Positions 51,829 through 60,810 of a stretch of DNA of 64,000 nucleotides are shown here, piece by piece. Position 1 is the stretch's first letter; every line of letters begins with the position of its first letter. The notes below the pieces were generated by a model, which saw nothing but the letters and a program-made list of their open reading frames with translations, was not told the DNA's origin and made no database searches. This DNA is from Bacteroidales bacterium UBA1176. Lineage in GTDB: Bacteria; Bacteroidota; Bacteroidia; Bacteroidales; WCHB1-69. The position numbers and the translations under genes were made by a program. The stretch lies in the NCBI GenBank assembly GCA_002311645.1, contig DBYW01000050.1, positions 107,448 through 171,447 of the forward strand, given 5' to 3'.

Positions 51829-53313
51829 ATGATCACTTTCTTCATAGCTCTTGTAGCATTAATGTTAGGGTATCTCATTTACGGAAAATTGGTGGAGCGC
51901 GTGTTTGGCGCTGACCCCAAGCGTGAAACCCCTGCCGTCACGATGGCGGACGGTGTTGACTATGTCCCCATGAAGCCGTGGCGCATTTTTTTGATACAGT
52001 TTCTGAATATCGCTGGCGTCGGCCCCATCTGCGGAGCCATCATGGGCGCACAGTTCGGCACCGCCTCTTTCCTATGGATTGTGTTCGGCAGCATTTTCGC
52101 CGGAGCCGTCCACGACTATTTGGGCGGCATGATCTCTTTGCGCGACAAAGGTTGCAGCCTGCCCGAAATACATGGCAAGTACTTGGGCAATGGAATGAAA
52201 CAGGTGATGCGGTTTTTCACTATTATCCTCATGATTCTTGTCGGCGCTGTCTTTGTCAACACCCCGGCCGTGTTGCTCAACAACAACTTTACGCCTGACA
52301 TGAATATCTTTATCTGGGTGGGCATCATTTTCGCCTATTATCTCATTGCCACATTGTTGCCCATTGACAAGCTGATAGGACGCATCTATCCCATCTTCGG
52401 ATTCCTTTTGTTGGGTATGGCTGTGGCCATCATGGTCGCCTTCTTTGTCTATCGGCCGGACATTCCGGAGCTATGGAGTGGCTTGCAGAATCGCCATCCT
52501 GCCGCCGCGCACAATCCCATCTTCCCGATGATGTTCATCAGTATCGCGTGTGGTGCTATCAGCGGGTTCCATGCCACGCAGTCGCCGCTCATGGCACGGT
52601 GCATGGTCAACGAGAAACAGGGACGCCCCATTTTTTACGGCGCCATGATCACCGAAGGCGTGGTGGCCTTGATTTGGGCCGCAGCCGCCACTGTTTTCTA
52701 TCACGATCCGGTTTTGGCGCAGAAGACCATCAGTCCAGACGGACATCCGCTGGGCGGCAATGCTATGGTCGGTGTCATCGCCAACGAGTGGTTCCCCACG
52801 GTCGTCGCCGTCATCTGCATTTTGGGGGTCATCAGCGCTGCTGTCACCTCTGGCGACACGGCTTTGCGCTCCGCACGCCTTATCGCTGCCGATTTTATGC
52901 ACGTTGACCAGAAACCCGTCAAGAATCGTCTGCTCGTGGCTCTGCCCATCTTCCTCCTGGCTGCCGGCTTGTTGGTTTACTCTATCGTCGACGCCAAGGG
53001 CTTTGATGTCATCTGGCGCTATTTCGCATGGGCCAACCAGTTGCTGGCAACCGTCACGTTGTGGGCCATTTCCGTTTACTTGCGGAAAAACAAGGGCGGC
53101 TACTGGTTCCTGATGACCCTGCTGCCTGCCCTTTTCATGACGATGGTCACGGGCAGTTTCCTTTTTGTGGCTGAAAAAGAGGGCTTTGGATCCTTCCTTT
53201 CGCGCCCGGTTGGCTACGGCATAGGTGCCGCCATCACACTTGCCGTGCTGATTGTTTTTCTCCTTAAAACAAACAAGAAGGGACGTGAAGGGCTTGAGGA
53301 GTTGAACAAATAG
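51829..53313 (+). CDS. cstA: Carbon starvation protein A-type peptide/pyruvate transporter
   Basis: 494 residues from the ATG at 51829; the preceding residues in the same frame fall in the terminator. A polytopic membrane protein with more than ten hydrophobic segments. CstA signatures include FLNIAGVGPICGAIMGAQFG, GSIFAGAVHDYLGGMISLRD, ACGAISGFHATQSPLMARCM and ITEGVVALIWAAAATVF. The family imports peptides or pyruvate during starvation. This is the short CstA form (about 500 against about 700 residues in E. coli). No regulator is adjacent. The function is by family. Confidence 0.9.
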   Translation: MITFFIALVALMLGYLIYGKLVERVFGADPKRETPAVTMADGVDYVPMKPWRIFLIQFLNIAGVGPICGAIMGAQFGTASFLWIVFGSIFAGAVHDYLGGMISLRDKGCSLPEIHGKYLGNGMKQVMRFFTIILMILVGAVFVNTPAVLLNNNFTPDMNIFIWVGIIFAYYLIATLLPIDKLIGRIYPIFGFLLLGMAVAIMVAFFVYRPDIPELWSGLQNRHPAAAHNPIFPMMFISIACGAISGFHATQSPLMARCMVNEKQGRPIFYGAMITEGVVALIWAAAATVFYHDPVLAQKTISPDGHPLGGNAMVGVIANEWFPTVVAVICILGVISAAVTSGDTALRSARLIAADFMHVDQKPVKNRLLVALPIFLLAAGLLVYSIVDAKGFDVIWRYFAWANQLLATVTLWAISVYLRKNKGGYWFLMTLLPALFMTMVTGSFLFVAEKEGFGSFLSRPVGYGIGAAITLAVLIVFLLKTNKKGREGLEELNK

Positions 53314-53360
53314 CCCTTGGCAGCGTAGGCCTGCCTGCTTGCATACAATCTCAAAAAAAA

Positions 53361-53392
53361 TTTGCGATATTAAAAAGAAATATATACTTTTG
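53361..53392 (+). promoter_or_regulatory. Bacteroidota-type promoter of pgi
   Basis: TTTG (53361-53364) and -7 box TACTTTTG (53385-53392) separated by 20 bases, the classical spacing, 64 bases upstream of pgi. This is the best-formed promoter in the window. Confidence 0.75.
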
Positions 53393-53456
53393 CACCGTTA
53401 TTTGCAAGAGTATAGGTTGCAAATTATGTATGTTGATTTCTTAAAATATTGATGAT

Positions 53457-54755
53457 ATGAAGATTACATTTAATGACGCATTGTTTGCGGTCTCCATGGA
53501 TGAGTTGCGTGGACACGCAGCGTTGGGTGAGGCCGCCTTTCAGACCGCAGTTCAAAAAAATGGACGTGGCAACGATTTCTTGGGTTGGATTGACCTTCCC
53601 GCAGAGATTTCAGATGACGACATGAAGTCTGTCGAGGCGTGCGCCTCCGCAATGGCGGCTCAGTCTGATGTGGTGGTGGTCATCGGCATCGGCGGCTCCT
53701 ATCTGGGCGCGCGTGCCGTCATCGAGGCCCTGCAGCACAGCTTCCGCCCGATGCTGCCCCAGCAGAAACCGACCATCCTCTACGCCGGCAACAGCATGAG
53801 CGAGGATTATCTCCATGACCTGCTCGACGTGTTGGATAAGAAGGACTATTCGTTGGTGGTTATCTCCAAGTCGGGCACGACAACGGAGCCGGCTTTGGCA
53901 TTCCGCATCCTTAAGCAGCATTGCGAGCAGAAATACGGCCTTGACAATGCCCGCAAGCGCATTGTGGCCGTTACTGACCGCGCGCGCGGCGCCCTCAAGA
54001 CTTTAGCCACCGAGGAGGGTTATCCCACCTTTGTGATTCCCGACGATGTGGGTGGTCGTTACTCCGTGCTGACGCCTGTGGGGCTGCTGCCTATCGCCGC
54101 TGCCGGCTTCTCCGTGCGCAAGCTGGTGGAGGGCGCCGTGGCTATGCGCCAGCGCCTCCTCGATGCCCCGCACTTCGACGACAACCCCGCCATCCAGTAC
54201 GCCCTCATTCGTTATATGCTCTATAACCAGGGCCTTAAGTTGGAGATGATGACCTCTTTCGAGCCCAAGCTTTTCTATTTCATCGAATGGTTCAAGCAAC
54301 TCTTCGGCGAGAGCGAGGGCAAGGACCACAAGGGTATCTTCCCGGCAGGTGCCATTTTCTCCACTGACCTGCATTCCCTCGGTCAATACATCCAAGAGGG
54401 TACGCGACAACTCTTTGAGACGGTGCTCACTGTGGAAAATGCCCACTATAAGGTGGCCATTCCTGCCGACGAGAAAAATACGGACGGCCTCAACTACTTG
54501 CAGCACCGCTCCATTAACGAGATTAACCATATCGCCCAGCAAGGCACTTGCATGGCCCATGTTGATGGTGGTGTGCCTAATATTCAAGTTGTCATCCCTG
54601 AAATCAACGAATTCTATCTTGGCGAACTGATCTATTTCTTCGAGATGAGTTGCGCCATCAGCGGCTATATGCTTGAGGTGAATCCCTTTGACCAACCCGG
54701 TGTCGAGGCCTACAAGCGCAATATGTTCAAATTGCTTGGAAAACCTGGCTTCTAA
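53457..54755 (+). CDS. pgi: Glucose-6-phosphate isomerase
   Basis: 432 residues, the short form found in Bacteroidota and Firmicutes. Interconverts glucose-6-phosphate and fructose-6-phosphate. Seen: VVVIGIGGSYLGARAVIEAL (phosphate loop), VISKSGTTTEPALAFR, and the C-terminal NPFDQPGVEAYKRNMFKLLG. Catalytic Glu lies in the EMMTSFEPKLFYFIEWFKQL to FGESEGKDHKGIF region. The symporter gene starts 9 bases after it, so pgi and the symporter may share a transcript. Confidence 0.97.
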   Translation: MKITFNDALFAVSMDELRGHAALGEAAFQTAVQKNGRGNDFLGWIDLPAEISDDDMKSVEACASAMAAQSDVVVVIGIGGSYLGARAVIEALQHSFRPMLPQQKPTILYAGNSMSEDYLHDLLDVLDKKDYSLVVISKSGTTTEPALAFRILKQHCEQKYGLDNARKRIVAVTDRARGALKTLATEEGYPTFVIPDDVGGRYSVLTPVGLLPIAAAGFSVRKLVEGAVAMRQRLLDAPHFDDNPAIQYALIRYMLYNQGLKLEMMTSFEPKLFYFIEWFKQLFGESEGKDHKGIFPAGAIFSTDLHSLGQYIQEGTRQLFETVLTVENAHYKVAIPADEKNTDGLNYLQHRSINEINHIAQQGTCMAHVDGGVPNIQVVIPEINEFYLGELIYFFEMSCAISGYMLEVNPFDQPGVEAYKRNMFKLLGKPGF

Positions 54756-54764
54756 ACCCTCTCC

Positions 54765-56273
54765 ATGTCCGGTTTTATATTCGCCTTCTTTGTATTCTAT
54801 GTGGTGATGCTCTTTGTGATCACGGGCATCACCTCCCGCAAGGCTGACAACCAAACCTACTTCACGGGCAACCGTAAATCGCCTTGGTTTGTAGTGGCGT
54901 ATGGCATGATTGGCAGTTCCTTGTCGGGAGTGACTTTCATGTCCGTGCCCGGCGATGTATATACCACCCAGTTCACCTATTTCGGTGTGGTGCTGGGCTA
55001 TGTGCTCGGCTATCTGGTCATCGGCGGGTTGCTGCTGCCGCTGTACTATAAGCTGAACGTTACCTCCATCTACGAGTACCTCGGCGGGCGCTTCGGCAAT
55101 GAGGCGCACAAAACCGGCTCGGTGCTCTTTTTTATCTCCCGTCTGCTGGGTTCGGCCCTGCGTATGTATCTTGTTATCTTTGTGTTGCAAGTGTTTGTCT
55201 TCGACGGTTGGCATATCCCCATTTGGCTCACCTCCATTGTGATGATTACCATCATCCTGCTCTACACGATGCGGGGCGGTATCAAGACGGTGGTGTGGAC
55301 CGACCTGCTGCAGACTACCTTCCTGATCGGGGCGCTGGTCATCACCATTGTGGTGATTATGCGCAATATGGGCGGCTCGTTCGCCGACTTGTGGCAGGGG
55401 ATGTCCACTGCGGGCAAGGGCGGCACCGACTGCCGCACGGTCTGGAATCTCGACTGGCACGACAACAGCTTCTTCCTCAAGCAGATCATCGGCGGTATGT
55501 TCATCACCATCGCGATGACGGGTCTTGACCAGGATATGATGCAGAAAAACTTGTCTTGCAAGTCGTTGCGGGATGCCCGGCGCAATATGTTCTCCTTCAC
55601 CTCCATATTGGTGGTGGTCAACATCCTCTTCCTGACGTTGGGCGGGATGCTGCTGGTCTTCGCGCAGCGCAATGGCATCGACATCTCGCAGATGCCCACC
55701 GACCGCATCTATCCCGAGATTGCCTTCAACTATCTGGGCAAGGCGGGCGCGATGGTCTTCGTGTTCGGCCTCATCTCGGCCGGTTTCTCCTCCGCCGACG
55801 GCACCTTCACGGCGCTCACCACGACGGTCTGTTACGACATCCTCCGCATTGAAAAGCGTTTCACTACGGATGCACAGCAGACACGCGTCCGTCGTATCGT
55901 GCACGTGCTCATTTCGCTGCTTTTCCTGATGGTCATCATCATTGTTTCTAACCACCACAATGATGCGCTCATCCGCATCATTTTCATGGTGGCCTCCTAC
56001 ACCTACGGGCCGCTGCTGGGCCTCTTTATGTTCGGCATTTTCACCAAGCGGGAAGTGCCGGAAAGTCGCCGCTGGATGATTCCTGTGATCGCCGTTTTAG
56101 TGCCCACCTTCTGCTATATCCTCTCCTCCCACTCGCAGCAATGGCTCTGGGGTTATAAGTTTGGCTACGAGCTGCTCATCGTCAACGGCCTGCTCGTCTT
56201 TGCCTGCCTGATGGCAGTGAGCGGGAAGAAAGAAGCGATGAGCCACGAGAGTGGTGAGGAACTAAGAAATTAA
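54765..56273 (+). CDS. Sodium/solute symporter (SSS family)
   Basis: 502 residues with about 13 hydrophobic segments (FIFAFFVFYVVMLFVITGIT at the start; the last near LLIVNGLLVFACLMAV). The N-terminal part shows TYFTGNRKSPWFVVAYGMIG, a loop typical of SSS transporters, and GVTFMSVPGDVYTTQFTYFG. An SSS core with ITIAMTGLDQDMMQKNLSCK is seen; the family moves sugars, sialic acid, amino acids or other solutes with Na+. Placement next to pgi hints at a sugar, but substrate cannot be read. The unit ends in a short low-complexity tail and repeat. Confidence 0.88.
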   Translation: MSGFIFAFFVFYVVMLFVITGITSRKADNQTYFTGNRKSPWFVVAYGMIGSSLSGVTFMSVPGDVYTTQFTYFGVVLGYVLGYLVIGGLLLPLYYKLNVTSIYEYLGGRFGNEAHKTGSVLFFISRLLGSALRMYLVIFVLQVFVFDGWHIPIWLTSIVMITIILLYTMRGGIKTVVWTDLLQTTFLIGALVITIVVIMRNMGGSFADLWQGMSTAGKGGTDCRTVWNLDWHDNSFFLKQIIGGMFITIAMTGLDQDMMQKNLSCKSLRDARRNMFSFTSILVVVNILFLTLGGMLLVFAQRNGIDISQMPTDRIYPEIAFNYLGKAGAMVFVFGLISAGFSSADGTFTALTTTVCYDILRIEKRFTTDAQQTRVRRIVHVLISLLFLMVIIIVSNHHNDALIRIIFMVASYTYGPLLGLFMFGIFTKREVPESRRWMIPVIAVLVPTFCYILSSHSQQWLWGYKFGYELLIVNGLLVFACLMAVSGKKEAMSHESGEELRN

Positions 56274-56311
56274 GAAGTTAAGAAACTAATTGTAAATCGC
56301 AAATCGCAAAC
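56263..56311. repeat. Short tandem units after the symporter gene
   Basis: AAGAAATT, AAGAAGTT and AAGAAACT (8-base variants) then AAATCGC twice. They overlap the symporter stop codon (56271-56273). Confidence 0.6.
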
Positions 56312-56342
56312 AACCCTTATTTATTAACTAAAAATAACGCTT

Positions 56343-57056
56343 ATGAAAAAGTATTTCGCTGAATTAATCGGAACTTTTGTTCTGACGTTCCTTGGCTGCG
56401 GAACAGCCATGTTCATCGGTTGCGCTACTCCTGCAGGAGTAGTCGGCACCGCTATCGCATTCGGTCTCACCGTTGTGGCGATGGCTTACACCATCGGCGG
56501 CATCTCCGGTTGTCACATCAACCCGGCCATCACTTTGGCAGTTGCGCTTTCCAAACGCATGACTTGGAAGGATGCTTGCGGCTATTGGGTTGGACAAGTT
56601 CTCGGCGGTATCCTCGCTGGCGCTTGTCTGTTGCTGCTCGCCAATGTGGTGACGCCTGGCGCTTCAGAATGCACCTTTGGTGTCAACATTGCTGAAAACA
56701 TGCAAGGTCTTGGCACCAATGGCGTGGCCAACGCTGGCGGTGTCGGTGGCGCTTTCCTCGTGGAGGTTATTGCCACGTTCCTCTTCGTGTTAGTGGTGCT
56801 CGGCACCACCGACAGCAAGGTGGGTGCCGGCAATTTCGCAGGTCTTGCCATCGGCTTGACGCTGATCCTCATCCACCTCGTCTGCATCAACTTGACCGGT
56901 ACCTCCGTCAACCCGGCTCGTTCCATCGGACCGGCTCTCTTCGCTGGCGGCCAGGCCTTGTGCGACCTCTGGGTGTTCATCTGTGCTCCGCTCGTGGGTG
57001 CCATCCTTTCCGCCCTCGTGTGGAAATGCCTCAGCTGCGAGAAGTGCGCTGAATAA
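56343..57056 (+). CDS. aqpZ: Aquaporin Z-type water channel
   Basis: 237 residues, six membrane helices. Both NPA motifs are intact: GCHINPAITLAVAL (residues about 58-71) and GTSVNPARSIGPALF. The selectivity-filter residues for water are seen: His in LILIHLV and Arg of NPAR; a glycerol channel would have Gly/Asp-type changes here. The N-terminal MKKYFAELIGTFVLTFLGCG is typical. A terminator follows, and no regulator is next to it. Confidence 0.93.
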   Translation: MKKYFAELIGTFVLTFLGCGTAMFIGCATPAGVVGTAIAFGLTVVAMAYTIGGISGCHINPAITLAVALSKRMTWKDACGYWVGQVLGGILAGACLLLLANVVTPGASECTFGVNIAENMQGLGTNGVANAGGVGGAFLVEVIATFLFVLVVLGTTDSKVGAGNFAGLAIGLTLILIHLVCINLTGTSVNPARSIGPALFAGGQALCDLWVFICAPLVGAILSALVWKCLSCEKCAE

Positions 57057-57076
57057 TCATCCCATCATTAGAAAAA

Positions 57077-57112
57077 AAAACAGGGAACGGTCTTTAGGTC
57101 GCTCCCTGTTTT
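57077..57112. terminator. Bidirectional terminator after aqpZ
   Basis: AAAACAGGGA (57077-57086) pairs with TCCCTGTTTT (57103-57112), with an A-run before and a T-run after. It ends aqpZ on the forward strand and the NAGPA-like gene on the reverse strand. Confidence 0.85.
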
Positions 57113-57115
57113 TTG

Positions 57116-57976
57116 TTATTGTCCTTTAGCCCTCCAGACAATGAAGTTGACCTCTGGTTCTTTCTTCCACTGTGTGGTGTTGTTGCCCCACGATTGTAAG
57201 CCGCTTTCGCAGTCGTGGCGGAAGCCGTAGGCCTGTCCGCCGACGAGGGCGATGGCGTTCTGCACACCAAGGTCCTCCAACGCCTGCGCATAGTCGTGGA
57301 ACGATTCCTTGTCGAGGCTGCTTATCACCACAATCTGGCCATTCAGTTCGCACAAGGCGTGGCGCAACGCTTTGTTCTTGGGCTTGTTTTCGATCATAGC
57401 CTCTTGGCTTACAAGCGGGTACTGACGGAAGAAGTATCCGTCTTTGCTGGTGGTCTCCTCCAGTAGTGGGGTGCTCTCCGCCATACCCAAATAGATTGTT
57501 CTGTCCAGGATGGCGCAAAATCCTTTTTTTGCCGTTCCTCGCGACAACAATTCGCCTTTCAAGACAAAAGCCCCCACGATTTTATGGTTGTCGGCACGGA
57601 TGTCGGCTGCTTGAAGAGCGAGGACTATAGACGGGTCGTTGGTGTCCGGGATGCTGAGAGTGAGTTCCGGCACCGCGTTCACTGGAGTTTGTAGACGCAA
57701 GGGCACATCGTTGATGGCCGTGTCGCATACAAAAACCCTCGTGGGGCCGGCCTGTACGACAGTCGGAACCAGGGAAGTCGATTCGACTACCTCGTCCACT
57801 TCGGCGGGGTAGTCGCTCTTTGGACGGATTGACAAGGCGAGGATGACGGCGAGCAATATGACGGCCGCAGCCACGGTCACCCAGAACCACCAACGGCGGT
57901 ATAATGGCTTGCGCTTCACCTCCTGCCGACTGATAATGCGGATTTCATCGTCTTTTATGTCTTCGAAATGCTTCAT
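57116..57976 (-). CDS. Membrane-anchored NAGPA-like (phosphodiester glycosidase-type) protein
   Basis: 286 residues. A single membrane segment lies near the N-terminus (WWFWVTVAAAVILLAVILAL, about 29-48) after a charged cytoplasmic tail, so the rest is probably periplasmic. The C-terminal part resembles phosphodiester glycosidase/NAGPA-type proteins: LCELNGQIVVISSLDKESFH, DYAQALEDLGVQNAIALVGG, then QAYGFRHD. In the family the corresponding tail reads as NALNLDGG. The catalytic state is uncertain. It overlaps the LytTR gene by 4 bases, so regulator and membrane protein are coupled; a signalling or anti-regulator role is possible. Confidence 0.55.
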   Translation of the reverse strand: MKHFEDIKDDEIRIISRQEVKRKPLYRRWWFWVTVAAAVILLAVILALSIRPKSDYPAEVDEVVESTSLVPTVVQAGPTRVFVCDTAINDVPLRLQTPVNAVPELTLSIPDTNDPSIVLALQAADIRADNHKIVGAFVLKGELLSRGTAKKGFCAILDRTIYLGMAESTPLLEETTSKDGYFFRQYPLVSQEAMIENKPKNKALRHALCELNGQIVVISSLDKESFHDYAQALEDLGVQNAIALVGGQAYGFRHDCESGLQSWGNNTTQWKKEPEVNFIVWRAKGQ

Positions 57977-58338
57977 AGCTTGTATTCTTGTTCAACATAC
58001 TCCTTCAGTTGCCTCAACGCCTCTTTGGATGCCTCGAGATGGAACTTGAAGGCGTGGTTGTCGGATAGGACAATCTGTTTTTTCGCGGGGTTGATGTATG
58101 TGAGGAAACGCAGGTTCACAATCAGACTCTTGCCGATTCGCACAAACTCGTTCTCGCCGGAGCCGAGCTGCTCATGGATGCGGTTCTCAATCACGCCCAG
58201 CTGCACGGTCACGGTGCGGCTCTCCCCGTCGCGGGTGTGGATGTCCGAGTAGTTGCCCTCAGAGGCAACAAAGACCAAACTCTCCGCAGCTATGCGGACC
58301 AGTTCGTTGGTGTTGGAAAGGGTCAGGTATTCGGACAT
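57973..58338 (-). CDS. Stand-alone LytTR-type DNA-binding protein
   Basis: 121 residues from the ATG at 58338. The whole chain is a LytTR domain: ELVRIAAESLVFVASEGNYS with TRDGESRTVTVQLG, then NEFVRIGKSLIVNLRFLTYI, ending in NHAFKFHLEASKEALRQLKE. There is no receiver domain and no membrane segment, so it is a bare DNA-binding unit, as in the LytTR/membrane-inhibitor pairs of other bacteria. The overlapping membrane protein would be a plausible controller. A -7 box (TATTTTTG, 58357-58364 reverse) lies 19 bases upstream. Confidence 0.85.
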   Translation of the reverse strand: MSEYLTLSNTNELVRIAAESLVFVASEGNYSDIHTRDGESRTVTVQLGVIENRIHEQLGSGENEFVRIGKSLIVNLRFLTYINPAKKQIVLSDNHAFKFHLEASKEALRQLKEYVEQEYKL

Positions 58339-58356
58339 ACTCGGAAAAATGTGGCG

Positions 58357-58364
58357 CAAAAATA
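58357..58364 (-). promoter_or_regulatory. -7 box of the LytTR operon
   Basis: Reverse-strand TATTTTTG followed by C, 19 bases before the LytTR start. Confidence 0.55.
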
Positions 58365-58393
58365 CATTTTATTTGGGATGATTCCATAGAATC

Positions 58394-58427
58394 CCTGAAG
58401 AGAAGCGTTTTTTTGCCTCTCTTCAGG
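58394..58427. other. Hairpin downstream of the WG-repeat gene
   Basis: Ten-bp stem CCTGAAGAGA with TCTCTTCAGG around a 14-base loop that contains seven T. No T-run follows the stem on either strand, so it is a poor Rho-independent terminator, but position (11 bases after the stop) suggests a role in ending or processing that transcript. Confidence 0.55.
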
Positions 58428-58438
58428 AGTGCCTTCTG

Positions 58439-59476
58439 TTACGAAACTTTGGAAATCACTTTTCCTTTCTGGTCGATGATTACGATAGAGTTCCAGTCCT
58501 GCAGCTGCGCCTTGAACAGGGTGGGGGAGATGCCGGTGATGTTGGTGTAAATGGGCGGGGTGATGATCTCGCCCTTGCTGTTGATCAGACCGGAGTAACA
58601 TCCGACGCGGTATTCGTAAAAATCGGGGTTCAGCACATCCCCGACGTCCTTCTTGCCGCTTTGCAAGTCTGTGTAAGTCTCTTCATAGTAAATGTTGTTG
58701 ATATAGTCGATGATGCCGTCTTGTACGACGTTCCCGTTGAAGTCAATCTGCTTTTTGAATTCCCCGTCTTTGTACACAATGGCGTAGTCTTTGGCCAAGT
58801 GGATGTTGTCGTAGAGAGGCTTGATGACCCAACGCCCCTTGTGGTCGATGACGCCGATTTTGTTGGAAGAGTCCGCCACGATGCAATGCCCGTGGTGGAA
58901 GACGAATTCCGAGAGCCGATTGCCCCGATAGGAGTACTTGAACTTGATGGCGACTTTGCCTTTGGTGTTCACGAAGCCGATGTATCCGTCTTTCTCCACG
59001 GCGGCCAGACCTTCCGAGAACTCCCACGCCTTGGTGTAGGTTGTGGCGGGCACAATGATTTCGTTGGTCACGATGTTACAGAACCCCCGTTTCCCTTTTT
59101 GGGCAAATAGCACGATGGGGTCTTCGTCTTTGTTGCTGGAATAGTGACACCATTCAATATCCTCAACAATGACCTCCTTGGTCTTTGGGTTGATGATGTT
59201 GATTTTGTTTTTACTGTGTGAGACAGGACCGTCATCCGGTTCATCCCCGTATGCGTAGCTGTACTCCTTTTGTTCCTCTTTGTATTGTCGTATTGCGTGG
59301 ATGAGCACAGGCGTCAGCGCCACTATGGCAATTACGATAAGGATAAGGGTGATTTTGAGATACTTCATTGTCTTGGACTGTTGCCCTTTCTTCTTGGAGG
59401 TTTGGGCATCCTGTGTGGGTTGTTCTTCGGCGCGAGAGATGTTGGAATCCTGCAGTTTGTTTTCTTCTTTTTCCAT
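58439..59476 (-). CDS. Membrane-anchored WG-repeat protein
   Basis: 345 residues. A charged N-terminal tail is followed by a membrane segment (LKITLILIVIAIVALTPVLI, about 39-59). The extracytoplasmic part carries WG-type repeats: GLAAVEKDGYIGFVNTKGKV, NKIGVIDHKGRWVIKPLYDN, CYSGLINSKGEIITPPIY, with the pattern G-[FV]-[IV]-[ND]-xxG-x-[VI]. These beta-repeat proteins probably bind something at the envelope; no enzyme motif is seen. A -7 box lies upstream (TATTTTTG, 59521-59528 reverse). Function unknown. Confidence 0.75.
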   Translation of the reverse strand: MEKEENKLQDSNISRAEEQPTQDAQTSKKKGQQSKTMKYLKITLILIVIAIVALTPVLIHAIRQYKEEQKEYSYAYGDEPDDGPVSHSKNKINIINPKTKEVIVEDIEWCHYSSNKDEDPIVLFAQKGKRGFCNIVTNEIIVPATTYTKAWEFSEGLAAVEKDGYIGFVNTKGKVAIKFKYSYRGNRLSEFVFHHGHCIVADSSNKIGVIDHKGRWVIKPLYDNIHLAKDYAIVYKDGEFKKQIDFNGNVVQDGIIDYINNIYYEETYTDLQSGKKDVGDVLNPDFYEYRVGCYSGLINSKGEIITPPIYTNITGISPTLFKAQLQDWNSIVIIDQKGKVISKVS

Positions 59477-59520
59477 AATTGTAGAGATGTTGAACTATTA
59501 ATAATTAATGATTTGGGCGG

Positions 59521-59528
59521 CAAAAATA
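59521..59528 (-). promoter_or_regulatory. -7 box of the WG-repeat gene
   Basis: Reverse-strand TATTTTTG followed by CC, 45 bases before the WG gene start. Confidence 0.5.
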
Positions 59529-59599
59529 GTCCATTTACCCATCCTTTTCCCACAGAGAAGGCTCCCATTGTATGAAATGAGGGGTGTGTTGTATGAAAT

Positions 59600-59682
59600 T
59601 GGCTTTTGGCTTTTAGCTTTTAGCAATTAGCCTTTAGCTTTTAGCTTTTAGTTTTAAGCTAACGGCTAATGGCCAACGGCTA
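59600..59682. repeat. Low-complexity 7-base repeat (GCTTTTA type)
   Basis: Copies and variants of the 7-mer GCTTTTA (GGCTTTT, AGCTTTT, AGCAATT, AGCCTTT) fill the gap after the ATP-grasp-like gene and run over its last codons (stop at 59666-59668). This resembles the heptads after tyrS in period but not in sequence. Confidence 0.7.
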
Positions 59683-60802
59683 CGATTACGCAGTACTGTG
59701 TCTCTTCGCTCACGGGTGTGAGGGCGAGGAATCCCTCGCGCCAGCGCCCCTCCTCGCAGGTCATCGGGGACTGCTGTTGCACATATTGCAGCATTGCGCC
59801 GCGCTTGGGGCGGTACTCGATGCGCATCACTCCAGTTGAATTGGGATGCACGAACCGTTCATAGAGGAGGTGCGCCGCCATCCCCATTGTCATTCGCAGG
59901 TTGATCTCCACCATCGGGTTCAACTTGTACCCGTCCGAATCATACACGAGCATATCCACGCCCACGCAGCCGTGGTAATGGGGCTGGATGGTCTCTTGGA
60001 TGAAATCTTTCAGCGCCTCCCGGATGCTGGCCAGTGTGCTGAGGTCCACCCATTGTGAGAGGATGCGCTTGATGTCGGCATCCGAGCGCAGCTCGTTGCC
60101 GGCATAGCCGTAATGCTGGGTGTGGAAGAGCGAGTAACCGCAGAAACGAACCTCTTGCGGCGTGGTGACGAACTCCATTGCGAAGTCCTGTACCACATTG
60201 TATAGGGGTTCTGCCAGCAGGGCGCCTTGCCGGCGCAGCACGCCCGCGCACTGCCGCCGCAGGGTGGGGGAGAACTCCCCGTGGGCGTACAGGTTGCCCC
60301 GCCCGTTGCCCGAGTAGGGCGATTTGAGAATGCAGTCCCTCTGCGTGGCGATGAAGGCTTCCACCTCGTCGATGTGGGTGAGCAGGCGTGCGGTGGCGGG
60401 CAGTGGCAGATTCGGACAGTGCTGCCGCAGATACTCCATCGCCGGGATGGTGATTCGCCGGTGGGCCAGGCCCCGCAGACTGTCCAGTTGACTGTCGGTG
60501 GGGAGAAGCGCCTCCGGTAATCCTGCCGCACGCAGCTGCCGTCGCATCAGCCGGTCCCAGCCCCATGGATGTATCTCCACCTCTCCTATGGCGGAAAGAT
60601 CGGGCGGATGCTCGTCGTAGGGGTTGAAGAGCAGCACGTTGTCGCCGTCATCGGCTAAATACCGCACGAAAGGGGCGCAATCCTTTGCAAACCGTATGGC
60701 CGACTGCAATGGCACGAAATGTTCGTGGTTGTGGGCCAGGGCGTAGTCGTGCTCTGGATTGAAGATGTACAGAGGATGCACTTCGGCGGGTTCCATCGAC
60801 AA
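59666..60802 (-). CDS. ATP-grasp-like protein of unknown function
   Basis: 378 residues; start may be Met1 or Met3. I do not know the exact family. Features: YIFNPEHDYALAHNHEHFVP at the N-terminus; RDCILKSPYSGNGRGNLYAH, which looks like an ATP-grasp lysine and Gly-rich loop; and GVDMLVYDSDGYKLNPMVEI, then NLRMTMG, matching the metal/ATP-binding end of an ATP-grasp (Asp, Glu, Asn). These suggest a carboxylate-amine ligase-like fold. It overlaps a repeat at its 3' end. The YbjQ gene ends 8 bases upstream on the same strand, so the two may be co-transcribed. No substrate can be inferred. Confidence 0.5.
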   Translation of the reverse strand: MSMEPAEVHPLYIFNPEHDYALAHNHEHFVPLQSAIRFAKDCAPFVRYLADDGDNVLLFNPYDEHPPDLSAIGEVEIHPWGWDRLMRRQLRAAGLPEALLPTDSQLDSLRGLAHRRITIPAMEYLRQHCPNLPLPATARLLTHIDEVEAFIATQRDCILKSPYSGNGRGNLYAHGEFSPTLRRQCAGVLRRQGALLAEPLYNVVQDFAMEFVTTPQEVRFCGYSLFHTQHYGYAGNELRSDADIKRILSQWVDLSTLASIREALKDFIQETIQPHYHGCVGVDMLVYDSDGYKLNPMVEINLRMTMGMAAHLLYERFVHPNSTGVMRIEYRPKRGAMLQYVQQQSPMTCEEGRWREGFLALTPVSEETQYCVIVAVGH

Positions 60803-60810
60803 CAGGATAT

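Noticed and set aside
54003..55958. Long reverse frame across pgi and the symporter
   Set aside because: It covers two certain forward genes and reads as His/Glu-rich low-complexity sequence typical of antisense frames.
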